Assembly: GCF_001267175.1 (NCBI RefSeq)
Contig: NZ_CP012358.1
Location: 1,280,501 to 1,344,500, forward strand
Source: Thiopseudomonas alkaliphila
GTDB taxonomy: Bacteria; Pseudomonadota; Gammaproteobacteria; Pseudomonadales; Pseudomonadaceae
Direction: 5' to 3'
DNA: 64,000 nucleotides
Positions 11,093 to 20,544 of this stretch are shown in pieces (the first letter of the stretch is position 1; every line of letters starts with the position of its first letter). The translations under genes were made by a program, and so were the position numbers. The notes under the pieces were generated by a model, which ran no database searches, had not been told where the DNA came from, and saw only the letters and a list, made by a program, of their open reading frames with translations.

Positions 11093-12712
11093 ATGCCTAA
11101 TCTGTTGCGGATTGCCCAAGCGCAAATCAAATGTCGAGTCGGTGATATTGAAGCTAATGTGGAAAAAATCCTGCACTACGCTGAACAAGCCGCGCAACAA
11201 CAGGCGGATCTAGTGCTATTTCCCGAACTTACCCTGTGCGGTTATCCGGCCCAAGACTTACTACTGCGACCGAGTATGCAGCTTCGTATCGAAGCGGCCT
11301 TAAACAGACTACTGGCACAGTTACCCAAAGCTCTCTACTGCGTGATTGGTTTACCTTGGCTAGAAAACACACAGCGCTTCAATAGTGCTGTGGTGATTTA
11401 TCAAGGTCAGATTGTGCATTGGTACCATAAGCAACAGCTACCAGGCGCTCCCGTGTTTGCTGAGCCTAATTACTTTAGTGCCGGCAATAGCAGTAGCACC
11501 TTTAAAGTTAAAGGCGTTGATTGCGCACTGCTTATCTGTGAAGACCTGTGGCACCCTGCGCCCGTGAAACAAGCCAAAGCTGCGGGAACTGAAATTATTT
11601 TAACCCTCAATGCCTCGCCCTTTGAGCTAGACAAACAATCTCAGCGCGAGCAACTCTTAAGCTTATTGGCCACCCAGCATCAGCTCTCGATTTACTACAC
11701 CAATCTAGTCGGCGGGCAGGATGACTTTATCTTTGACGGCCAAAGCATTGCGCTAAACCCTCAAGGACAGCTCACACTACGGGCACCGGCTTTCACTGAA
11801 GGCTTATATCTTTCTGAATTTAACCACCAGGCGCTACCCTCACAAACAATCACGCCCTTATTACCCATGCTCGCCAGTGCCTATCAAGCCTTGGTTTTAG
11901 CCTTGCAAGATTACGTGCAACATAATGGCTTTAAAGGCGTTTTGCTTGGACTATCAGGGGGCATTGATTCCGCCATGGTCTTGGCTATTGCCGCCGATGC
12001 CTTAGGTGCTGATAAGGTAGAGGCAGTAATGATGCCCTACCACTACACCGCACAAATTAGTCAGGATGACGCAGCTGAACAAGCCAAGCTTATGGGTGTA
12101 GCCTATCGCTCCCTAGCCATCGCGCCGATGGTGGAAAGCTTTCTAGCGACCTTAGAGCCCGTCTTTGCAGGTTTACCTAAAGACACTACCGAAGAAAACC
12201 TGCAAGCAAGGTGTCGTGGCACTCTATTAATGGCGCTATCCAATAAAAGTGGCTATCTAGTCCTGACTACCAGTAATAAAAGTGAAACTGCGGTAGGTTA
12301 CTCCACGCTCTATGGCGATATGGCCGGCGGTTTTGCGCTGTTAAAGGATGTGCCTAAAACCCTAGTCTATGAACTGGCACGTTATCGCAACAGCTTAGGG
12401 TATGTTATTCCTGAGCGAGTGATTGAGCGCGCACCCTCAGCAGAATTATCGCCAGATCAAAAAGATGAAGATTCACTGCCGCCCTATCCGCTGCTCGATG
12501 AAATCTTGCGCCTTTATGTTGAAGAAGATCAGTCGGCACAAGCCATTATTCAACAAGGTTTTGCCGAAGAAGTCGTGCTACGTATTTTGCGCCTAGTCGA
12601 TCTTAATGAATATAAGCGCCAGCAAGCCGCCGTAGGACCACGCATCACTAAACGTAGCTTTGGTGCAGATCGTCATTACCCGATCACGAATGCTTGGCCG
12701 CGGGGCAATTAA
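11093..12712 (+). CDS. nadE: Glutamine-dependent NAD+ synthetase
   Basis: Amidates nicotinic acid adenine dinucleotide to NAD+ using glutamine-derived ammonia and ATP. Two domains are clear in the 539 residues: an N-terminal nitrilase-type glutaminase with the Glu45-Lys113-Cys149 triad (PELT, YHK, LLICED), and a C-terminal synthetase with the ATP loop SGGIDS (288-293) and the late motif TKRSFGADRHYPIT. The ATG at 11093 has AGGA eight bases upstream. The sirtuin gene follows after 28 bases on the same strand, placing NAD synthesis beside an NAD consumer. Confidence 0.96.
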   Translation: MPNLLRIAQAQIKCRVGDIEANVEKILHYAEQAAQQQADLVLFPELTLCGYPAQDLLLRPSMQLRIEAALNRLLAQLPKALYCVIGLPWLENTQRFNSAVVIYQGQIVHWYHKQQLPGAPVFAEPNYFSAGNSSSTFKVKGVDCALLICEDLWHPAPVKQAKAAGTEIILTLNASPFELDKQSQREQLLSLLATQHQLSIYYTNLVGGQDDFIFDGQSIALNPQGQLTLRAPAFTEGLYLSEFNHQALPSQTITPLLPMLASAYQALVLALQDYVQHNGFKGVLLGLSGGIDSAMVLAIAADALGADKVEAVMMPYHYTAQISQDDAAEQAKLMGVAYRSLAIAPMVESFLATLEPVFAGLPKDTTEENLQARCRGTLLMALSNKSGYLVLTTSNKSETAVGYSTLYGDMAGGFALLKDVPKTLVYELARYRNSLGYVIPERVIERAPSAELSPDQKDEDSLPPYPLLDEILRLYVEEDQSAQAIIQQGFAEEVVLRILRLVDLNEYKRQQAAVGPRITKRSFGADRHYPITNAWPRGN

Positions 12713-12740
12713 CTGTTACCCAGTACGTGAGGAGCACAGC

Positions 12741-13478
12741 ATGCAGCAATCAACCCTTACTCTACTTAATTGGCTCAAACAGGCTAAACATACCTTAGTG
12801 TTTAGCGGAGCTGGCATGTCAACCGAAAGTGGCCTGCCAGACTTTCGCTCAGCCGAGCGTGGGCTGTGGAAGAAGTTTAATCCATCTGAGTTAGCCCATG
12901 TGCGCGCTCTTGAGCATAACCGCGACGAATTTACCGCCTTTTATCAGGCCCGCTTAGCTGACATTAATCAGTATCAGCCCCATAGCGGACATTACATTTT
13001 GGCCCGCTGGGAACAACACGGCTTGCTGCAAGGAATTATCACCCAAAACGTTGATGGCTTTCATGATGATGCAGGCAGCCAACAAGTACTGGAATTACAC
13101 GGCAGCTTCCGTGACTTACATTGCCACTCCTGTGGCGCAGCGATGGCGCGACACACCTATTTAACCGGCTCAGCTTATTGCCCTTGTGGCGGTACTGTTC
13201 GCCCAGGAATTGTGTTATTTGGCGAGATGTTACCGCAAGACACTTTTCAAAGGGCCGAGCAACTGACCCGAGCATGCGATTTATTTATTGTCTTGGGCTC
13301 ATCGCTAAGCGTTTCACCGGCCAATGGCTTTCCACATCTGGCTAAACAAATGGGGGCAAAGTTAGTGATCATTAACTACGAACCAACGGACATGGACTAT
13401 TTAGCTGATTTAGTCATTAATCAGCAGTCAATTAAAGGCTTATTAGAAGCCCTGAATCAGCAGTTAACAGCAGCATAA
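12741..13478 (+). CDS. Sir2-family NAD-dependent protein deacylase
   Basis: A 245-residue sirtuin that would remove acyl groups from lysine using NAD+. Visible features are the NAD-binding GAGMSTESGLPDFR (23-36), TQNVD (101-105), catalytic His120, and a zinc ribbon with Cys128, Cys131, Cys147 and Cys149, followed by VRPGIVLFGE. It lacks the Tyr/Arg pair of CobB-type desuccinylases, so deacetylation is the likelier activity. An in-frame start at 12660 lies inside nadE. The ATG at 12741 has GAGGAG nine bases upstream and is chosen. A bidirectional terminator follows at once. Confidence 0.9.
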   Translation: MQQSTLTLLNWLKQAKHTLVFSGAGMSTESGLPDFRSAERGLWKKFNPSELAHVRALEHNRDEFTAFYQARLADINQYQPHSGHYILARWEQHGLLQGIITQNVDGFHDDAGSQQVLELHGSFRDLHCHSCGAAMARHTYLTGSAYCPCGGTVRPGIVLFGEMLPQDTFQRAEQLTRACDLFIVLGSSLSVSPANGFPHLAKQMGAKLVIINYEPTDMDYLADLVINQQSIKGLLEALNQQLTAA

Positions 13479-13480
13479 AA

Positions 13481-13508
13481 TAAAGGGAGCTAAAACTAGC
13501 TCCCTTTA
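13481..13508. terminator. Bidirectional terminator between sirtuin and tsdA
   Basis: A perfect 12-bp inverted repeat (TAAAGGGAGCTA, loop AAAC, TAGCTCCCTTTA) lies between two convergent genes. A/T-rich arms serve as U tracts in either direction. Confidence 0.85.
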
Positions 13509-13524
13509 TTACTCAGATGTACTA

Positions 13525-14421
13525 TTAATAACGTGCGTCTTTAGGCTTTTTACCACTTGGCCAGTCATTGACCTTGGCTGGGAAGTCGGGACGCTGCATC
13601 TGGGTAAAGTAGCCAGCCACATCCACTGCATCCTGATCACTCAGTACATTACCTTGGCCCCAGGGTTTAGTTTTACTCACTCCCATCGGCATATTGTACT
13701 TAACAAACTGCGCCGCTTTATATAAACGAGCCAAACCTGCCCCAATATTAAAGGACTCTTCACCCCATAAGGGTGGAAACATTACGTTACCAGCACCATC
13801 CATCATGCCTTCGCCATTTACTCCATGACAGGTTGCGCACTGCTTAGCATAGATGGCTTGGCCTCGCACTGGATCAGGCGTCAAGCTCATATCAATCGGT
13901 CCCGAGTTAACCAGCTCCACTGCTTTACCACCATGGGGAACATCTTGGGCCAACCACTGCATATAGGCGACAATTGCCTGCATTTCTTTGCTGTCGATAG
14001 CCAATGGCTTACCATTCATCGAGCGCATAAAGCAGCCATTGACCCGCTCTTCAAGGGTCATCACTCGCTCTGCCCGTGGGTTAAACTGCGGGAATGAATT
14101 CACTGTATTTAGATAAGGTGCGCCAAAGTGCATCTTACCCTGAGCCACATGACAGCTATTGCAGTTCATATTAGCGCCGACATTTTCTGGTAATAAACGC
14201 TTAGTTTCATTCAATAAGCGCTTACCCAGCATAATTTGCTCAGCATTATCATGGCGCAGAATATCAGCGTCTTTGGGCACAATATAGGTTGGCAACGGCT
14301 TACCGTCTTTATCTACCGCAGACAGGCTAATCGGTAACTTCGAGCTACCAACTTCGGCTACAGCCAATGGAGCGCCTAAGATTAAAGCTAAGGCTGCGGA
14401 TGCAGCAATCCACTTACTCAT
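13525..14421 (-). CDS. tsdA: TsdA-like diheme thiosulfate dehydrogenase
   Basis: Periplasmic diheme cytochrome c of the TsdA family, which oxidises two thiosulfates to tetrathionate (or runs in reverse). The 298 residues begin with a Sec signal peptide (cleavage near AVA, 22). Heme site 1 is CNSCH (87-91) and heme site 2 is CATCH (195-199). The segment NGCFMRSMNGK contains Cys130, positioned like the family's unusual Cys ligand of the active-site heme. Met244/Met246 in NMPMG are candidate ligands of heme 2. A spurious earlier start exists at 14466. The ATG at 14421 has GGAG upstream and overlaps the preceding cytochrome gene by 8 bases. Activity direction cannot be read from sequence. Confidence 0.82.
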   Translation of the reverse strand: MSKWIAASAALALILGAPLAVAEVGSSKLPISLSAVDKDGKPLPTYIVPKDADILRHDNAEQIMLGKRLLNETKRLLPENVGANMNCNSCHVAQGKMHFGAPYLNTVNSFPQFNPRAERVMTLEERVNGCFMRSMNGKPLAIDSKEMQAIVAYMQWLAQDVPHGGKAVELVNSGPIDMSLTPDPVRGQAIYAKQCATCHGVNGEGMMDGAGNVMFPPLWGEESFNIGAGLARLYKAAQFVKYNMPMGVSKTKPWGQGNVLSDQDAVDVAGYFTQMQRPDFPAKVNDWPSGKKPKDARY

Positions 14422-15817
14422 GTTGGTCTCCTGCAGATTCAGCGGAACGATCATTGTCAGCCACATAGCCTTCAGCTAAGTAACCCTCAGGTACATAGTG
14501 GGCAGGCTTATTAACTACCAGTTTGCGCATACGAGCTACGTCTTTAACATCAATAGCGCTGGCTTGGTTAGTCCAACCTTGACGAATGAAGGTCAGTACA
14601 TCTGCCACCTCAGTATCAGTTAAATGCTCAAAGCCAGGCATAGCAAAGGTCATCACATCATGTCGCGTGGCTGGCATATAGCCACCCTCTAGCGTCACCT
14701 GAATCAGTGAACTCGGATCTTCAGCAAATACAATTGAGTTACCGGCTAGAGCAGGGAAAATACGTGGTGCCCCTTTACCATCTAAGCGGTGACACGCCGC
14801 GCAGTGCTCTACATAGACCAACGCGCCCTTAGCTGAATAATCACCATCTAACAAGGCACCAGTAGTGGTATCCGCTTGCTGCTGCCGCTCAACCGCATAG
14901 CCTTTTTTCGCTGGTAACTGCTTAATGTACTTCGCAATACTACGCACATCAGCATCTGTCATATGTTGCAAGCTATGGGAGACCACATCCGCCATACTGC
15001 CAAAAGCCGCCGTTTTTTCAGTTCGACCTGAGCGTAAAAAGTCATACAACTCATCTTCCGTCCAGGTAGCAAGTCCGGTGCCCTCACCGCGCAAGCTCTT
15101 GGCATACCAGCCTTCAAGTACTGCACCGCCTAAGAAATAATCACCATCTTTGGCATGTAAGGACTTCTCCTGAAAGGCGATGCCGCGTGGGGTGTGACAA
15201 GCACCACAGTGCGCCAGTCCTTCCACCAAATAAGCGCCCCGTTGTACTTCAGGCGTTGCCGCAGGGTCAGCCACGAATTCACGCGGCTGAGCAAACATCA
15301 CCTGCCATAACGCTAGCGGCCAGCGCATATTAAATGGCCAAGGAATACTTGAGGCATGATTGTCTTGACGTACGGCTTCAACGCTACTCATAAAGTAGGC
15401 ATACATCGCTTTAATTTCATCATCACTGACAATCTGATAAGAAGGCGATGGCATCGCAGGATACATCGACACATTATCTGGACGAATACCCCGACGTACT
15501 GCACGCTCAAAATCAGCATAGGAGTAATTACCAATTCCCGTTTCAGGGTCTGGGGTAATATTGGTGGAATAAATCGCGCCCAGTGGTGTGTGCATAGCTA
15601 AACCACCGGCAAATGGCTTGCCTCCTGGCGCGGTATGGCAGGCCACACAGTCTCCGGCAATGGCCGCGTATTCACCCTTTTTGATCAACTCTGGATCATG
15701 GATATTTACTTCAGCCTCTTGTTTGGGTGCATACCAATGGGGCACTGAATAGGCGAAGCCCAGTACTGCAGCAAAGCCTACTACACCCACGACGCCCATG
15801 CGTTTTACGAGTCCCAT
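14414..15817 (-). CDS. Triheme c-type cytochrome, membrane-anchored electron carrier
   Basis: A 467-residue protein with an N-terminal hydrophobic signal-anchor and three c-heme motifs, CVACH (57-61), CGACH (204-208) and CAACH (339-343). It resembles the cytochrome subunit of membrane alcohol, aldehyde and gluconate dehydrogenases (TAPGGKPFAGG, STNITPDPETGIG). No such dehydrogenase gene is adjacent. Instead the stop overlaps the TsdA-like gene by 8 bases, so it probably carries electrons from thiosulfate oxidation, the place taken elsewhere by TsdB. The start is the ATG at 15817 behind AGGAGG, not the in-frame TTG at 15847. The partnership is inferred from the overlap. Confidence 0.85.
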   Translation of the reverse strand: MGLVKRMGVVGVVGFAAVLGFAYSVPHWYAPKQEAEVNIHDPELIKKGEYAAIAGDCVACHTAPGGKPFAGGLAMHTPLGAIYSTNITPDPETGIGNYSYADFERAVRRGIRPDNVSMYPAMPSPSYQIVSDDEIKAMYAYFMSSVEAVRQDNHASSIPWPFNMRWPLALWQVMFAQPREFVADPAATPEVQRGAYLVEGLAHCGACHTPRGIAFQEKSLHAKDGDYFLGGAVLEGWYAKSLRGEGTGLATWTEDELYDFLRSGRTEKTAAFGSMADVVSHSLQHMTDADVRSIAKYIKQLPAKKGYAVERQQQADTTTGALLDGDYSAKGALVYVEHCAACHRLDGKGAPRIFPALAGNSIVFAEDPSSLIQVTLEGGYMPATRHDVMTFAMPGFEHLTDTEVADVLTFIRQGWTNQASAIDVKDVARMRKLVVNKPAHYVPEGYLAEGYVADNDRSAESAGDQHE

Positions 15818-16010
15818 ACCGCCTCCTAGCAACGGTTTGATATTCAATTTTCTACAGCTGCTTATACAACTTTAGAATAACTGTCTGATACTCGTAATAT
15901 ATATATTTAGATAGCGAAGCTAATGGCTATTTTCTAGCAAAAACCCTTACCAATGATCTGCATCAAGCAAAGTCTAACTGACTTCTAAGTCAGCTAAACT
16001 TTCTTCACTG

Positions 16011-17225
16011 CTAGCCTACTGCAGGCAACTTACCCAGCACAATTCCCAGCTGAATCAGAATAATCACTAGCCCTAAACTAAAGACCACAACTAAGGCCAG
16101 CGAACCACCAGCAACTCGATACAATTTGGTATTTTGCGTATGTTTACGCAGCTGCCAGACCATCATTGCCGGCAACAACAAGGACAAGACTGATAAAGCA
16201 ATGGCTGCAAAACCCAAGGCAAAAATAAACCCTTTGGGATAAAACAAGGCAAAGCATAAGGGCGGAATAAAGGTAAGCAAACCAGTTTGCAAGCGTCCAC
16301 TGGCTGTTGGCTGGCGCTGAAAAACATCCGCTAAGAAATCAAACAATCCAAGTGCTACACCCAAAAATGAAGTAGCCAAAGCCAGCGCTGCAAAAGAGCG
16401 TACTGCCACTTCAACTTTAGGTACTTCCACCACATCTTTAACTGCTGTTAGTAACCCATTCAGTCCACTTTCTTCAGCCATAATGCCGACAAACTCAGTA
16501 GAGGGAATCGCCCCTAAGGTCGCCAACTGCCACAGAATATAAATCACTAACGGTATCGCACTACCAATAATAAATACCCAACGTAGCTTCTGAGTGTCGC
16601 CGCCTAAATAGCTAACGATACTGGGGACACTGCCATGGAAGCCAAAGGAGGTAAACACCACAGGAATCGCCGATAGGATTAATGCCTGCTCAACCGGCAT
16701 AGTAAGTAAGTTGACTTGCTCAACATGGGGTAGCAAGAGCATTAACATGGCTAATAAAAACAAGATCTTTACCGCAAATAGCCAACGATTCACAAGATCG
16801 ACCGAACGAGTGCCTAAAGAAACGATCGCCCCTCCGGTCAGGGTAAACAGTAAAATCGCTTCAGTGCTGGTCAGCTGCCAGCCTAGCCAGTTCGCCAGCG
16901 ATACCTGAACTAATTCGCCACCCCCACTAATATAAGCAGCCACCAAAGCATACATCAAAAATGGCATCGCTAAGGTCGCCAACCAATAACCCACTGGTCC
17001 CAAATAATGAGCAGCTAATGAAGCTAAACCAAGGCATGGCGCGTGCTGCTGATAGGCTTCAACCAGTAATAGCGCGGTATAGCACATCACCGCCCATAAC
17101 CCACCGAGCATTAATAAAGCTGGGAAAAACCCCACACCTGCAGTGGCTAACGGCATAGCCAACATACCGGCACCTAAAGCGGTGCCTGCAACAATAAACG
17201 TACTGCCTAGGGCGCTACTTTTCAT
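16011..17225 (-). CDS. Aromatic amino acid permease (HAAAP family, TyrP/Mtr-like)
   Basis: A 404-residue inner-membrane transporter with about eleven hydrophobic segments. The N-terminus ([20 protein letters not shown]) is the signature of the hydroxy/aromatic amino acid permease family, which imports tyrosine or tryptophan with protons. The exact substrate is not determined here. An in-frame TTG at 17249 is possible, but the ATG at 17225 matches the family N-terminus; its ribosome site is weak. It stands between the cytochrome pair and lysS and no terminator was recognised after it. Confidence 0.85.
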   Translation of the reverse strand: MKSSALGSTFIVAGTALGAGMLAMPLATAGVGFFPALLMLGGLWAVMCYTALLLVEAYQQHAPCLGLASLAAHYLGPVGYWLATLAMPFLMYALVAAYISGGGELVQVSLANWLGWQLTSTEAILLFTLTGGAIVSLGTRSVDLVNRWLFAVKILFLLAMLMLLLPHVEQVNLLTMPVEQALILSAIPVVFTSFGFHGSVPSIVSYLGGDTQKLRWVFIIGSAIPLVIYILWQLATLGAIPSTEFVGIMAEESGLNGLLTAVKDVVEVPKVEVAVRSFAALALATSFLGVALGLFDFLADVFQRQPTASGRLQTGLLTFIPPLCFALFYPKGFIFALGFAAIALSVLSLLLPAMMVWQLRKHTQNTKLYRVAGGSLALVVVFSLGLVIILIQLGIVLGKLPAVG

Positions 17226-17289
17226 AGAAAACTCTGCGCCAAGGCGCAACCTCTGTAGTCAGTCGCCGAACAACCAACCTTTTTACGAT

Positions 17290-17325
17290 AAAAAAAATGC
17301 CGCACCCAGTAACCTCGGTGCGGCA
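17290..17325 (-). terminator. Rho-independent terminator after lysS
   Basis: The minus strand reads TGCCGCACC, a ten-base loop, GGTGCGGCA, then eight T residues, beginning 15 bases after the lysS stop. Confidence 0.92.
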
Positions 17326-17339
17326 TGACTTACGCTAAC

Positions 17340-18845
17340 TTAGTGATGCTCTGGACGCATGTGCGGGAATAAAATCACATCACGAATCGACGGCGAGTCG
17401 GTGAGCAACATTACTAAACGGTCAATCCCAATACCTTCACCGGCTGTCGGTGGCATACCGTACTCTAATGCTCGTACAAAGTCGGCATCGTAGTGCATCG
17501 CCTCATCATCACCGGCATCTTTATCGGCCACTTGCGCCATAAAACGCTCGGCCTGATCTTCTGCATCGTTTAACTCAGAATAAGCATTGGCGATTTCACG
17601 GCCACCAATAAACAGCTCAAAACGGTCGGTTACATTTGGATCATCATCCGAACGCCGTGCTAAAGGCGAAACTTCAAACGGATAACGAGTAATGAAGGTC
17701 GGTTGCTCAAGCTTATGCTCAACGGTTTCTTCGAAAATCATGGTTTGTAACTTACCCAGACCTTCAAAACCTAACACATCAGCCCCATGCTTTTTCGCCA
17801 AGGCACGCGCTTTATCGAGATCCTGCAAGTCCTCGGCAGTAATCTCTGGGTTATATTTGAGAATCGAGTCAAACAATGATAAGCGCACAAACGGCTCACC
17901 AAAGTGGAATACCTTACCTTGGTAAGGCACATCCGTCGTGCCTAAAACTTCTAACGCTAGCTCACGGAATAACTCTTCGGTTAAGTCCATATTATCTTCG
18001 TAGTCAGCGTAAGCTTGGTAGAACTCCAACATCGTAAATTCTGGATTATGGCGCGTAGAAACCCCTTCATTACGGAAGTTACGGTTAATTTCAAAGACCT
18101 TTTCAAATCCACCAACTACTAACCGCTTTAAATACAATTCAGGAGCAATGCGCAGATACATTTCTAAATCCAGCGCATTGTGATGGGTTTCAAAAGGCTT
18201 AGCTGACGCACCACCTGGAATGGTTTGCAGCATCGGCGTTTCAACTTCTAAAAAACCACGCTGAGTTAAGAAGTTACGAATATAGCTGATCACTTTAGAA
18301 CGCGTGACGAAGGTATCGCGCACTTCATCATTGACGATTAAGTCAACGTAGCGCTGACGATAGCGCTGCTCAGTGTCGGTTAAGCCATGGTGCTTATCAG
18401 GCAGCGGACGTAATGATTTAGTCAGCAACTGCACTGCTGTCATATGTACGTACAGGTCACCCTTACCCGAACGGGCCAAAGTTCCCTCCGCTGCAATAAT
18501 ATCGCCTAAATCCCAGGTTTTAATTTCAGCAAGTTTTTCTTTATCTAAGCCTTTGCGGTCCACATACACCTGTAAACGGCCGCTGCTGTCTTGTATAACC
18601 ATAAATGCACCACGGTTTAACATGATGCGGCCCGCTACTTTCACTGGAATTGCTTGGGCTTCGAGGTCTTCTTTACTGACATCTGCGTATTGCTTCTGTA
18701 AATCAGCGCAGTAATGTTCACGACGAAAATCATTGGGAAAGGCATTACCCTTGGCCCGCGCTGCTGCAAGTTTTTCTTTACGTAGCGCAATTAACTGATT
18801 TTCTTCCTCTTGCAATTCACTTGTATTTAGCGGTTGTTCGCTCAT
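17340..18845 (-). CDS. lysS: Lysyl-tRNA synthetase (class II)
   Basis: Charges tRNA-Lys. The 501-residue class II synthetase has an N-terminal OB-fold anticodon-binding domain ([20 protein letters not shown]), motif 2 ([18 protein letters not shown]) and motif 3 ([11 protein letters not shown]). The start at 18845 (MSEQPLNT) fits the family; an in-frame ATG at 18860 would add five residues and cannot be excluded, as neither has a strong ribosome site. It follows prfB by 74 bases, the conserved prfB-lysS operon. The tRNA-Lys(UUU) it serves is encoded at 30.5 kb. Confidence 0.96.
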   Translation of the reverse strand: MSEQPLNTSELQEEENQLIALRKEKLAAARAKGNAFPNDFRREHYCADLQKQYADVSKEDLEAQAIPVKVAGRIMLNRGAFMVIQDSSGRLQVYVDRKGLDKEKLAEIKTWDLGDIIAAEGTLARSGKGDLYVHMTAVQLLTKSLRPLPDKHHGLTDTEQRYRQRYVDLIVNDEVRDTFVTRSKVISYIRNFLTQRGFLEVETPMLQTIPGGASAKPFETHHNALDLEMYLRIAPELYLKRLVVGGFEKVFEINRNFRNEGVSTRHNPEFTMLEFYQAYADYEDNMDLTEELFRELALEVLGTTDVPYQGKVFHFGEPFVRLSLFDSILKYNPEITAEDLQDLDKARALAKKHGADVLGFEGLGKLQTMIFEETVEHKLEQPTFITRYPFEVSPLARRSDDDPNVTDRFELFIGGREIANAYSELNDAEDQAERFMAQVADKDAGDDEAMHYDADFVRALEYGMPPTAGEGIGIDRLVMLLTDSPSIRDVILFPHMRPEHH

Positions 18846-18919
18846 GATGAGTGCATCCAATAATTTAGTCAGTGCAGCTAAGCTGCTAAAAAATATTTGT
18901 TAAATCCCACACCCGGTGG

Positions 18920-20015
18920 TTATAACCCTTGCTTTAAGCTGGCTTCTAAGAAGTCATTAATATCGCCATCCAACACTGCATCACAGTTACTGTTTTCAAT
19001 GTTGGTGCGTAAGTCTTTGATTCGTGACTGATCCAGTACGTATGAGCGGATTTGATGCCCCCAACCAATATCTGATTTGGCATCTTCTAAGGCTTGAGAA
19101 GCTGCCGAGCGCTTCTGCATTTCTTGCTCATACAGTTTAGCCCGCAGCATTTTCATTGCGGTGTCGCGGTTGGCATGTTGCGAGCGCTCATTCTGACAGG
19201 CGACTACAGTATTGGTTGGCACGTGGGTGATACGCACCGCCGAGTCAGTAGTGTTAACGTGTTGACCACCAGCACCAGATGAACGATAGGTATCAACCCG
19301 TAAATCTGCCGGATTAATATCAATTTCAATATTGTCATCAATTTCTGGCGAGACAAACACTGCAGTAAACGAAGTATGACGGCGATTACCCGAGTCAAAC
19401 GGGCTTTTACGGACTAAGCGATGCACGCCACTTTCAGTGCGTAACCAGCCATAGGCGTACTCACCTTTAATATGTAAGCTGGCGCCTTTGACCCCAGCCA
19501 CGTCACCGTCAGATAATTCCATAATGGTTGCTTCAAAACCATTATGGTCAGCCCAGCGCAAATACATGCGCAGCAACATGCTGGCCCAGTCTTGCGCCTC
19601 GGTACCACCTGAGCCGGCTTGAATATCAAGGTAAGCGTTATTTTCATCCATCTCGCCGCTAAACATCCGACGAAACTCAAGCTTTTCTAGCTCTTCACCT
19701 AAACGTGCCACTTCTGCTTCGATTTCTGCAACCGCGTCGGCGTCATCCTCTTCAACCGCCATCTCTAGCAGTTCGCTGGCATCCACTAAGCCATCACCTA
19801 ACTCTTCTAGGGTGTCAACGATTTTAGCCAGTGTTGAACGTTCGCGGCCTAAGTTTTGAGCGTACTCAGGATCATTCCAAACATTAGGATCTTCGAGCTC
19901 ACGCTCGACTTCAACTAAGCGATCTTTTTTATTCGCGTAGTCAAAGATACCCCCGAATCGTTTCAGTACGTTCGGAATAGTCTTTAATACGGGTTACCAG
20001 CGGATTGATTTCCAT
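18920..20015 (-). CDS. prfB: Peptide chain release factor 2, programmed +1 frameshift
   Basis: RF2 recognises UGA and UAA stop codons and triggers peptide release. The gene has two frames: ATG at 20015 gives 24 codons ending in an in-frame UGA (19941-19943), and a +1 shift at CTT-TGA joins it to the main frame, giving 364 residues, the normal RF2 length. The decoding SPF (204-206) and catalytic GGQ (249-251, in [12 protein letters not shown]) fall exactly where expected. An open frame beginning at 19786 is only the C-terminal part. Low RF2 favours the shift, so the protein regulates its own level. lysS follows in the same operon. Confidence 0.96.
19941..19954 (-). promoter_or_regulatory. RF2 programmed +1 frameshift signal
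   Basis: On the minus strand a GGGGG stretch (19950-19954, acting as internal Shine-Dalgarno) stands three bases before CTT TGA C, the slippery Leu codon and weak stop context shared by bacterial prfB genes. The downstream frame continues D-Y-A-N-K-K-D. Confidence 0.93.
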
Positions 20016-20055
20016 AACAGCACACTCAAACTCTGTAGTTTTACATAAAGCGGGG

Positions 20056-20114
20056 ATTATACCTGAAGCGCCCTTTGCCTGCAGGCCTGTTGCTGAATAA
20101 TCTGCAGGCAAAGG
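20056..20114 (-). promoter_or_regulatory. Hairpin and -10 element between pilE and prfB
   Basis: A perfect 13-bp inverted repeat (CCTTTGCCTGCAG at 20072-20084, CTGCAGGCAAAGG at 20102-20114, 17-base loop) follows the pilE stop. No T run follows it on the minus strand. A consensus TATAAT (complement of 20056-20061) lies just downstream and is a likely -10 for prfB. The hairpin may end the pilus transcript or influence prfB expression. Confidence 0.5.
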
Positions 20115-20128
20115 TTAGCTGAAACTGA

Positions 20129-20533
20129 TTAGGGCAAAGGCCAGCAACCCGCGGTAGCTGGTTTTTTCTCACCTTTAGCATTAATTGACAAGGTACCACA
20201 CAGCTCATCATCAAATAATGGCGTAGCTTGCATGGTATAACCGCCATCATTAGCCAATTTAGCCAAACTCACCTGATACTTATTACTAACACTGCGAGCC
20301 GGCATCTTAAGTTCGGCCAACTTACTATTTTCAAGTATATACTGCTGATACTGAAAATAATGTTGCTCTTGCTTGATCGCCAAATCCATCAAGTACGCTT
20401 TGCCTTCTGCCCGATAGCCCTTATGCACACTTAATTTATGACTGGAGTAAACAATCGAGGCTAGCAGCCCAACGATTGCCACGGTAATGATCAGTTCGAA
20501 CAAGGTAAAACCTCGTATGCGCTGCCTATCCAT
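20129..20533 (-). CDS. pilE: Type IV pilus minor pilin PilE
   Basis: A 134-residue prepilin. It has a short basic leader followed by GFTLFELIITVAIVGLL, the type III signal cleaved by PilD after Gly and containing Glu5 of the mature protein. A long hydrophobic helix and a small C-terminal domain with two cysteines (about 112 and 130) follow, as expected for a disulphide-closed D-region. The ATG at 20533 sits behind AAAGGAGG; a start at 20563 would lie inside pilY1. It is the last gene of the pilV-W-X-Y1-E cluster, matching the PilE position in Pseudomonas. Minor pilins prime pilus assembly. Confidence 0.85.
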   Translation of the reverse strand: MDRQRIRGFTLFELIITVAIVGLLASIVYSSHKLSVHKGYRAEGKAYLMDLAIKQEQHYFQYQQYILENSKLAELKMPARSVSNKYQVSLAKLANDGGYTMQATPLFDDELCGTLSINAKGEKKPATAGCWPLP

Positions 20534-20544
20534 AGGCACCTCCT

